From Epiperipatus broadwayi (Eukaryota > Onychophora > Udeonychophora > Euonychophora > Peripatidae), in the NCBI GenBank assembly GCA_028023455.1, contig JAQFVV010000002.1, positions 31,937,725-32,001,724 of the forward strand: 64,000 bases of DNA, given 5' to 3'. The position numbers and the translations under genes are program-made. This document shows, piece after piece, positions 56,300-64,000 of this stretch. Position 1 is the stretch's first letter. Each line of letters begins with the position of its first letter. The notes beneath the pieces are model-generated. The model saw only the letters and a program-made list of their open reading frames with translations. It did not search any database and had not been told where the DNA came from.

Positions 56300-57570
56300 T
56301 TACATTTCTTTCATGGAAGTAGTAGTTGTTGATACACTATCTGTCTGAAACAAATTGCTGATATACACTTCTGAATCAGCTGTTGTCAAAACATAGCTGA
56401 TCTCTATATTACTGATTATGACCTCAAGTTTTCTCCTTAAGGAGATACTGAACACAACTAGTATATCTAGAGTTCCTTGGTACATTTGGCATAAAGTTTT
56501 GTTTCCACTTTAAAGTAGCTGTAAATTACTGTTTGATTTTCCTTAATGTACAACTATAACTTAGTTCTCAAGGCATGTTTTATTAAAATATGAGTTGGTA
56601 ATTTTGTCATGATTAGTCAATGGTGTTACATCCTGTACCAATGGCAATCTAGCTAAATGCACATTTTGATCACCTGTTACCTGTTTATGGAAGTTTTTCA
56701 TAACCTCTAGCCCCAGTCTCTCAGTAATTGCTCTCTAGATGAGATGGTGGTGTCAAAATATAGTGTGAAAGATTCTTTTCAATAGTAACTATGTTTAATA
56801 AATTTTTAAGATCCATTGTAAAATAAAAGAATCTTTATTTCACTACTAGGAGATGCTAAACCTTTCTTACAATGACTATAGCTGGAATCCAATTCTTTTC
56901 TTGGTTCGTTTGATATAGTTTTGTCCCCACTTTGAAGTAGCTCTAATTTGCTGTTTGATTTTCCTTAATTTACATTTTAGATCTAACTATATCTTAGTTA
57001 TTTTATTAAAATATGAGTTTGTGATTTTATGAATAGTTGAGGATATTACATCCTGTACCCATGGCAATCCAGCTAAATACACATTCCAACCACCTGATAC
57101 CTGTTTGACGAATTTTTTCTTAGCCTCTCTCAGTGATTGCTTTCTAGATAGAATAATAGAGCAAGAAATTATTTTCAACAGTAAATATGTCTAGTAAATG
57201 TTTATGATTCATTTGTAAAATAAAAGAATCTTCCATAAACATAAATGTCTTGTGAATTATAGATGCAATGGGTGTGTTCTTCACAGCTGTATTAACATGT
57301 GCTAAAATTGCTCCAACATCTACTAGTAAAGCATCACATGTTAGAACAAATTTTCCCCTTTTTGCTATCCCATTTGCATTATTTAATCCCCATGTCCATT
57401 CAACTTTTCTATTTAGCAGTTGATATAATGGTTCTGTTGCTACTATTTTATGCAATATAAAGCTCCCCTAATAATTAATGAGTCTCAGAAAATCCCAGAG
57501 CTCATTTTTGTTCCTGGAAGTTTGCATTTTTAGCATTGCAATTTCTTTTGTTTTGCAGGAAAAATTTCTT
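56300..57570 (-). mobile_element. Gypsy-type LTR retrotransposon pol fragment, RNase H segment duplicated
   Basis: The minus strand from 57570 reads NELWDFLRLINYYGSFI, then EPLYQLLNRKVEWTWG, KFVLTCDALLVDVGAILAHV and TPIASIIHKTF, then LQMNHKHLLDIF: the 'LRxFLGLxNYYxxFI ... PLxxLLxKxxxWxWxxxxxxAFxxxKxxLT...LL...GxGAVLxH...PIAxxSRTL...T DHKxLxxIF' order of Gypsy RT to RNase H. An internal deletion removes the first RNase H strand. Segment 56880-57240 is repeated, diverged, at 56470-56850. No LTRs identified. Confidence 0.75.
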
Positions 57571-57574
57571 ACAC

Positions 57575-57885
57575 TTTAAAACTAAAAAATGTATGTTCTT
57601 TTGCTCCAAACAGACATTTATCAGATCTTATTTTAATTACAGCTTATGTTATTTAAAAGCTTTTGGGTGGTCTCCAAGAGTTGACACTCTTGGCCACTAG
57701 TCATAAGAGTAATGCCGGTCTCAGATATTAATACTTCAAATTGATTGACCACTATCTGAAATATGGATAATCACCAAGATTCCACATGACAACTTATTAA
57801 TTAAAATAAAAAGCATGCTAATAGCTATAACAAACCGTATTAATAAATAGCATAAGAGAAAGCATTAAAATCTCTATCTAGAAAT
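57575..57885. other. Unannotated spacer
   Basis: Contains a short inverted pair GAGTTGACACTCTTGG; otherwise nothing recognised. Confidence 0.35.
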
Positions 57886-58053
57886 TATCTCCATCCTCAG
57901 ACCAGTTTCAATCTATTGACTTTCCTCAGTGAGACACTAGGATATTTCAGACACTAGATCCAAAATAACAATTCAAAGCCAGCACTTATATGATAGTTAA
58001 CTTTTAAAAAGAAAATCTTAAATTTTTAGACATCTATATGTCTTCAAATGCAT
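57886..58053 (-). repeat. Family B repeat, inverted copy
   Basis: Reverse of 58380-58560: AGACACTAGATCC, AAGCCAGCACTTAT, TTAACTTTTAAAAAG and AGACATCTATATGTCTTCAA. Faces the copy at 58370-58690, with family A copy x between them. Confidence 0.7.
57894..57934 (-). ncRNA. Family B hammerhead motif
   Basis: Minus strand: TCTCA, CTGAGGA (57923-57929), AAGTCAATAGATT (stem II only 2 bp secure), GAA (57907-57909), ACTGGT (self-pairing with G-T wobbles), C (57900), TGAGG pairing with the upstream strand (5 bp). Core complete, stem II weak. Confidence 0.65.
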
Positions 58054-58067
58054 CTATCTAATGTAAA

Positions 58068-58243
58068 ACAGGCAAAACTCTCTATATGTATTGCCACTCA
58101 GTGCAAGCCAGAGAATAATCAATGGATGCCAGAAGGCTTGGGAATAAAATCCCCATCTAGTGCTTACTCATCCAATATCCCCAATATATATAGAGTTTTG
58201 CTTCTTTTAATAACAGTTATAAGCAAGCATAAGAAATGGTAAC
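58068..58243. mobile_element. Family A foldback with about 14-bp TSD (copy x)
   Basis: CTATCTAATGTAAA (58054-58067) and CTATCTAACTTAAA (58244-58257) flank it (two mismatches). Inside: AGGCAAAACTCTCTATATGT, ATCAATGGATGCCAGAAGGC, GTGCTTACTCATCCAATATC, then ATATATAGAGTTTTGC and a tail ending AAGCATAAGAAATGG. Hammerhead lost at the junction. Confidence 0.75.
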
Positions 58244-58262
58244 CTATCTAACTTAAATTTAC

Positions 58263-58361
58263 TATGGGGCTGAGAAATCTTTTAAGTCTTAAGCAATGTT
58301 ATATTGCTGTGTATGTTAATATATGGTATGGCTGAAGATTTCTCAGCCCCATATAGCTATT
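58263..58361. repeat. Hairpin at the family B border
   Basis: ATGGGGCTGAGAAATCTT (58264) is mirrored by AAGATTTCTCAGCCCCAT (58343). The region inside matches 2030-2080 next to the PLE 3' end. Confidence 0.85.
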
Positions 58362-58690
58362 TAAGTTCGATAGCTGGATTTGAAGACATATAGGTGTCTG
58401 AAATTTTCAGATTTTCTACTTAAAAGTTAAGTATAAGATAAGGGCTGGCTTTGAGTTGGTAATTTTGGATCTTAGTATGAAATATCCTAGTGCCTCACTG
58501 AGGAAAGCCAATAGCTTGAAACCGGCCTGAGGATGGGAATAATTTCTAGATAAAGATTTTAAATGCTTTCTCTTGCAGCATTTATCGATAAAGCTTGTTA
58601 GAGCTATTAGCACATTCTTTATTTTAATTTATAATTACAAGCTTATAAAATTAAATCACATGATTATTTTATTGACAACCTATTAACTCT
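58362..58690 (+). repeat. Family B repeat, most complete copy
   Basis: GATAGCTGGATTTGAAGACA, AGGTGTCTGAAATTTTCAG, the hammerhead (58493-58532), TTCTAGATAAAGATTTTAAA, TGCTTTCTCTTGCAGCATTT, AGAGCTATTAGCACATTC. Reference copy for the family; partners at 1870-2115, 6280-6600 and 57886-58053. Confidence 0.7.
58493..58532 (+). ncRNA. Family B hammerhead, best copy
   Basis: CCTCA (58493-58497), CTGAGGA (58498-58504), stem II AAGC/GCTT with loop CAATA (4 bp, perfect), GAA (58518-58520), ACCGGC (stem III, last base C where T is expected), C, TGAGG (58528-58532) pairing with CCTCA. One change at the base next to the cleavage site lowers expected activity. Confidence 0.7.
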
Positions 58691-60714
58691 ATAAGTCTTT
58701 GAATATAATGATGGCTAGTGTTCTTTATCAACAACAGTAGTTGAAGTCAAGCAGACTTGAAATCTATTTTTGGTAATACTCTATCTCTATTTAAAGTAAA
58801 GAGTGGTAGTATATGTTGATGAAGCTGATAATTATCAAACAATAATTTGTTCATTTTAAAATCAACGACAGTTTCCATAAATGCACAACTTTCCATTACT
58901 TTTAATAATAAATACTATTGGTACAACCCATTTGGAATAAAATTTTGGTTTAATATTTATCAGCATGTACCTATCCAGTTCCTCAGAACATTAACTTTCA
59001 CTTTGCTATAAACAATAGGGTGGCTGCTTTTGGAAGCTTTTCAAACTGGGTTTTAAAGACATTGCCACATTTTTTTAATGTGTTATGTCAATAGAGATTT
59101 AGTTAACATTTAAAAACTTAGGCTAAGGATTTGAACTCATTATGTCCCATTAAGTTGCTAAGCCCTTTACAAAATATTAACAAAAATGGCTGCTGTATTT
59201 AGCGCCTCTCCAAGCTTTCATCTGTGTACTCTAGGAAGTGCAAATAGTTTATTTTGATAATCATAGATAGGTTTTGAAATCAAGTAGAAATCGACCTGCT
59301 GAATTTTACTTGTCTTTGCTTAGCAGTATTGAGCCAGTGTTAAACCCCATTGTCATAAAAGTTTTGCTAATGAAAGTTTGCACTTTAAAAAATAATCAAT
59401 TTGCTCTTCAATAGTTTTTTATACTTAATTCTTTATTAAACAATTGGTGGCTTTATTCATGTTTTTTGTTTTTGTAGACTGATAGCTCCTATGTATTCAA
59501 TATGATGATGGAAATGACATATTTATACGTGAACAGTGATTTGCTGGTGTGAATTTTGTTACCATGGTAAGATTTTTTTAGATTATTTATTAGCTGCTCT
59601 CTTGAATAATGCTTATTTACGTTTATCACTGAATGCCACTTGACCTTTCACTTTGTTCCTATTATTCTTATTTTAGATTTTATTTTTAACAAGCATATCC
59701 CTTGTGTAGTCATTTCTTCTCCTAGAGAATTTTGGTAGTTCTAATGTTGTAAGGGGCCCATAAATAATCACTCTCAGTTTGTGTCTTTTGTATCCATATT
59801 TGACATAGGTTTTTCAATTAAGAAACGTTAAAATGTCTGGTTAAAGAGATCATTCATAGTTCAGACATAATTTAACTGCTTATATCTTTGCATTGTAATC
59901 AGAGATTTTGAATTAAAATGTGTTGCTCAGCTTTACAGCCTTAAATTAAATTAAATTGGAAGGACAGGCCATTATGGATAGGATGGCCACTAGATGGCAG
60001 TGACAATCAAATCCCTAGAATAGTTTCTAATTATTAGTCATTCTTAACGAGAAGACAGTAGAGTATAAATAATCTAACTAGCACTCATTTTATTTCTATG
60101 TTATTCAAGTTAATGATTTCAAAGTGTTAAAACCATATGGTTTTGAACCTAAGCCATCATGTTTGTTTAAATATAGGACCTAGCACTAACTCAGTAATTG
60201 TATATTTAATGGTTTCATTTATATGTTAATAATACACTCTACGATTCTTTGACAAAAGGATTCTATATATTAAAACAAAGCATTATATAACTTTGTAGCT
60301 TGCATTTAATATATGATTATGATGTAAAATCTATTATGCCCAATGATATAGGTGTTTAAGTGTAAGCTAGGAAAGTCACATGGTGCTAGGTTTTGATATG
60401 TTTCTTATAATAAAGTATGAATTATGTGAAAAATTTTATGTCCATAAATCTAATGAAGTCCTGTAATCCATATACTTCTTAATAGAAAAAAAAATGTCTA
60501 TTTTTCCATCAATGCTACATTCTTTCAGCAACATTAATTTATAAACAAAAATAAAATCTGAATTTAATGGAACGAACAAGAGGCAATCTCTCATTTACAT
60601 GCTGCAAAATTGTTATATAAATTGAAATCCAGACTTCTGTTCTTATAAAATATAAATCACAATATAACATACAACTATTGTATAAAACAGAGAAACATTA
60701 AAATAATATAAAAC
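58691..60714. other. Long spacer
   Basis: About 2 kb with no ORF of note, RNA gene or repeat partner recognised. Isolated box B-like motifs at about 59117 and 60145. Confidence 0.45.
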
Positions 60715-60765
60715 ACTATTGCCAAATGTTTTGAACTCGTTTAAGTCCTTATCAAGGCTGTACAA
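60715..60765 (-). ncRNA. Very decayed hammerhead-like/PLE terminus-like motif
   Basis: Minus strand: TTGATAA, hairpin GGACTTAAACGAGTTC, AAAACATTTGG. Layout as in the PLE 3'-end motifs (CTGANGA, hairpin, GAAACAT) but two core positions differ. Confidence 0.3.
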
Positions 60766-60936
60766 AAATCGTTATACTAAATGTGGTGTCACTGATAAGT
60801 TGGTTTAGGATTGCTTGAAATTTATTATGTAAATAGTATTAGTAAAATTAAAGGGATTCATAAATAAGTATAGAATTGTATGGCTAAATAATATTAGAAG
60901 TGTATAACTAAATAATATTGGAATTATTTAATGTAA

Positions 60937-61370
60937 GATGTCATGTAGAAAATAACCATATATGGTTTGAAGGTTTAAGTAAAATTTACTTCCAAAATGC
61001 CTCACCTTATAAGGTGAAATTGGGGATAAAACAAAACCCATAGGGACTAGTGAAGGGCTCAGTTAGCAGACCATATAAGGAGAGGTATTTATGGAATGAG
61101 AGATGTTTTGTTTGAACTCCAGAAGTCGAGTATCTAAGTGGGATATAGAGGGTAGTAGTAGTAGAAAATTAGAGACTACAATGGCCCTAACGGGAAGACC
61201 TATGATACCCAACTTTAAAGGAGTACTTCAAAGACGTTTGTAAGTTATATATGTAATTGAATTTTGCTGGCAATTAAACTAATATTTTAACTTATGCAAA
61301 TCTGTCTAAATTTATCATTTGTTTGATGCATACATGTCACTATACTAAGCAATAAACTCAAAAATTTCAT
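60937..61370 (+). promoter_or_regulatory. Possible solo LTR or promoter-like region
   Basis: TATAAGGAGAGG (61075) is TATA-box-like, CCTTATAAGG (61003) is a palindrome resembling a CArG box, and AATAAA occurs downstream at 61352. A TG...CA-bounded LTR with TATA and poly-A signals would look like this, but no partner LTR or TSD was found. Confidence 0.2.
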
Positions 61371-62082
61371 TATATCAGCCAGCAGAAAAGGAAGTATTAT
61401 GGGCAAACTTTTCTTGATGTAAACGAAGGCCAGAACGGAGGGCTGTACCAGTAGCTACAGAACTGCCAAAATGTAACAACTCTTAGTGAAACTTTTCTTC
61501 CGGACAATGAGAGTTTAAGAGAATAAGTGGATGGGTACAAATTTTTTTGGACAGGCAAGTCAGTCAGTGAAAAGAAGAATGCATAGTGTAGGATTTGGTC
61601 AGCACTGTTTATTCATTATGCACAATTGGATTTCGTATCTAAAGGTCATCCCATTATCCACAAATCTGTGGCACCTATCAGTAGCCAGACTGAACACTGC
61701 ACCCAATATCTATATAATTATACAGGCAAATAAGATTTGATGGAAAAAAACTAGTTTTTCAATTTGTCATGGGAACTTGATATTATAACAAAAGATCTTT
61801 TAAAAATGGCCGCTAGAGGAAAAGTACATTAAATCCAACGGATTAAAGTGCTGTTCAAAAAATTCCAAATGGTAATCACTGATAAGCCATAAACTAAAAA
61901 ATAATCTAGTGATATTTTAAAGTACAGCATAAGATAATTTATTAAGCACTACTATGTGGCATCTAGTGATTCCTAATAGTTGGCATAAAAGTACGAGAAT
62001 AGAAGAATTTGTAAATGTGCTCAGTTTATTACAATTCTTAAATTTTTTTTCACTTTTCTAACTCTCCTATAAGGTATGGATA
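61371..62082. other. Unannotated spacer
   Basis: The ORF 61531-61740 shows no family features; nothing else recognised. Confidence 0.4.
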
Positions 62083-62356
62083 AAAATAGTACCAACTTTC
62101 CTCATACAGTACTGCTATCTAGTGCAAGCCTTAGTAATCAATGAATGTTAGAATATTTGTACATCAAAAATCCCAATCGTCCAATATCCCCAGACTAGTT
62201 TCTAGCTTTAGGCCTTCATCAGTGAGGAGTCTTGAATCTGAGAGCACTGCCCCTAGATCTATGGATCTAATGCAATTCTCCAGCACTAGAAGGTTGCTAG
62301 TTTTTAGTAGCTTGTGTAAGCATAAGGCATGGTATCATGTGATGTTTGGTGGTTTA
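62083..62356. mobile_element. Family A repeat with hammerhead and 12-bp TSD (copy xi)
   Basis: AAGGTATGGATA (62071-62082) and AAGCTATGGATA (62357-62368) flank it, one mismatch. The body is in reverse (GTACTGCTATCTAGTGCAAG, CGTCCAATATCCCCAGACTA) through the hammerhead and upstream part (GAGAGCACTGCCCCTAGATC), then a forward tail (TAGCTTGTGTAAGCATAAGG ... ATGTTTGGTGGTTT). The most complete family A copy here. Confidence 0.85.
62187..62228 (-). ncRNA. Family A hammerhead, best copy
   Basis: Minus strand: TCCTCA (62223-62228), CTGATGA (62216-62222), stem II GGC...GCT (3 bp, one wobble, with A-A mismatch at the base), GAA (62200-62202), self-complementary ACTAGT (62194-62199), C (62193), TGGGGA (62187-62192), which pairs with TCCTCA over 6 bp including one G-T. 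Core complete; the stem II base mismatch may weaken it. Confidence 0.75.
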
Positions 62357-62368
62357 AAGCTATGGATA

Positions 62369-62714
62369 TCTAACCTGTGCACATTAGTAAACAATAATGA
62401 ATATAATAGACCCCTTATTCTGTAAGCTTTCACGGGTTAAAAGCTTTCATTTACTGACTATACTGGAAATACAATAAAAACTGTATATTGTCTGATTAAA
62501 TAGGACATATATCATTCTGAAACTATAATTGAACATATACAAGGTAAAGTCAGTTAAAGGAAGTGTATGACCATCAAAAGCTTAAAAAAATAGAAATCCA
62601 TTCTATTCAAACCTAGCCTATTCCTTATTTACTTAAGTCCAAGTTTTATTGCTACCGTTTAAATTTCATATATATTAAGATATTCATAGAAATCAATCAA
62701 CACTTAGTGAATCC
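62369..62714. other. Unannotated spacer
   Basis: AT-rich, no recognised content. Confidence 0.4.
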
Positions 62715-62945
62715 TAATATCATTAACAATCAACAATCTCAATCTGTTGTCAAGGCAACCTCCTTTCAACAATAAAGGTGGAATCCCTAATAATCCTCAA
62801 GACTAGATAGGTTTACAAGTAAATTCATAAAAATCAGTCAACACTTACACAATCCCAATATCAATAACAATCTCGATGTGTTGATATTGTCCAAGTATTG
62901 ACTGATTTCTATAAATTTACTTATAAACCTATCTAGCCTTGAGAA
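62715..62945. repeat. Family E hairpin with about 65-bp arms
   Basis: CTCAAGACTAGATAGGTTTA (62799) is mirrored by TAAACCTATCTAGCCTTGAG (62923), continuing inward through AATCAGTCAACACTT / AAGTATTGACTGATT. The left flank repeats family E (AACAATCTCAATCTGTTGTC, AAGGCAAC, AAAGGTGGAATCC). Confidence 0.85.
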
Positions 62946-63784
62946 TTATTACTTATTAAGATATATATATTTGATCCTTACAACCTAATATTTCATTAAT
63001 ATTAAGATACATATATACCCTCTATATGTTTAATTGTAATTTCAGACTGATTTGAGCCACATTTAATTAAACTAACTTATAATTTACACTCATTATTTCT
63101 AATAGAACTAGTAATCAAAAGCTTATCTCCATCGAAAACTTAAAAGATCAGTAATCCTATTATTTATCCATAATTTGTAAGAGAGTTATTATTTTCATTT
63201 AAATTTCATATACGTGAAGTTCTGTGGATTTGATATTTTCTGTATATAGTATATGAAAATATCCTTGTGCATATTGGTAGCTGAAAATTCAAATACAAAA
63301 TGTTCAAATCACCCTACTAAAAATATAACATTTGTGAGGGTCATTTGAACATTACTGTGTATATATATTATGCACATCATTGTTAACACCATTTAAGAAT
63401 TAATAAATAAATTAAGTCTGCACATACAGACATACAATTAAACTTAGTTTGTCCCCCTCTTATAACATCTGTATTGAAACATTTGGATTTTCAACCTTGT
63501 CATGTACAATGAAATTATCTTGGGGATTGTATCAAGGATAAATAGTCTATTCCAGAGTCTACTAAAAAAAAAAATTTTGATTAGTTTTTTGACGGTAGTC
63601 ATATCAGTAATATTCTTTGCTTGTCAGATCGTCATAAGCAATATTAGAACAGAATTTCAACACGAAAACTTAAAAATGATTGACGAGTTAAAACTGCAAA
63701 GGAGATGGCCACTTTCTGATTGTGTTCTTTTTTTGACATGTTGAAAATAATACATGAACAGAAAAATGATTAATCCTATTAAAT
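62946..63784. other. AT-rich spacer with a hairpin
   Basis: AATGTTCAAATCACCCT (63299) mirrored by AGGGTCATTTGAACATT (63337). The overlapping ORFs at 63502-63744 and 63657-63842 show no family features. Confidence 0.45.
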
Positions 63785-64000
63785 CAGTGGTCTTCAACCT
63801 TTTGACACCTGTGGACTGGCAAAAATAAGGATAAGGTTTCACAGACCGGCAAAAATAAGGATAAGGTTTCGCGGACCGGCAGAAGTCTACAGATAAATTT
63901 TCTTAAAGATGTAAACTCCTTAGCCTTAGATGAGCATAATTGTTATAACTGACCAAACAACACACTAGTTACTGTGTATTATAATGGTGTTGCTTATCTT
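63785..64000 (+). mobile_element. hAT-like transposon 5' end, cut by the window edge
   Basis: Begins CAGTGGTCTTCAACCTTTTG, close to the hAT terminus CAGNGGTTCTCAACC, followed by GACACCTGTGGACTGGC. Includes a two-copy 30-bp tandem repeat (GGCAAAAATAAGGATAAGGT at 63818 and 63848). The upstream 8 bases would be the TSD but the other end is outside the window. Confidence 0.65.

Noticed and set aside
13079-60160. Isolated box B-like motifs (near 13150, 43905, 53588, 59117 and 60145)
   Set aside because: No matching box A at a proper distance, so not called as tRNA or SINE.
1-64000. CRISPR arrays, bacterial operons or ribosome binding sites
   Set aside because: Repeat architecture, SINEs, LINE tails and gene absence are those of a eukaryotic genome; the tandem repeats seen have no regular unique spacers.

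Overview
This window looks like intergenic or intronic DNA from an AT-rich, repeat-dense animal (metazoan) genome. I find no host protein-coding gene, no rRNA gene and no convincing functional tRNA gene. Every recognisable coding segment is a broken piece of a transposable element. The mix is a GIY-YIG Penelope-like element (PLE), RTE-type and other non-LTR retrotransposons, an L1/Tx1-like fragment, a Gypsy fragment, pogo/Tigger-like TA-flanked elements, a hAT-like end, tRNA-derived SINEs and many foldbacks. That points to an invertebrate with a large repetitive genome; I cannot name the phylum.

Layout. 1-9 kb: AT-rich DNA, then a PLE on the minus strand (about 2.17-6.29 kb) broken by a Tigger-like element and by an unclassified repeat, then a 5'-truncated LINE with a target-site duplication (TSD). 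9-15.4 kb: a dispersed repeat, an RTE copy with an exact 13-bp TSD, and a second LINE copy. 15.4-26 kb: a SINE, a pyrimidine tract, and two non-autonomous DNA transposons (16.55-18.64 and 24.35-25.50 kb) with related GGTRCTTGT-type ends and 8-bp TSDs. 28-36.7 kb: foldback repeats with hammerhead motifs plus LINE/RTE scraps. 37-43.6 kb: Tigger-like copies, a hammerhead palindrome, a head-to-head pair of PLE 3' ends, and inverted SINEs. 45-63 kb: many more hammerhead repeats, a Gypsy pol fragment and hairpins. A hAT-like end begins at 63,785.

The most interesting content is a set of small dispersed repeats (called families A, B and C here) that carry type I hammerhead self-cleaving ribozyme (HHR) motifs. 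The best copy, minus strand 48257-48311, has every core element: CTGATGA, a 6-bp stem II, GAA, a self-complementary stem III (ATGCAT), the cleavable C, and a two-part stem I with an internal loop. A second strong one is at 39184-39227. Several family A copies have 12-14 bp TSDs and fold back on themselves. PLE remnants in the same window carry similar motifs near their 3' ends. My inference is that these repeats are non-autonomous, retrozyme-like or PLE-terminal-repeat-derived elements mobilised as RNA, perhaps by PLE reverse transcriptase. The link between the families and the PLE is inferred, not proven.
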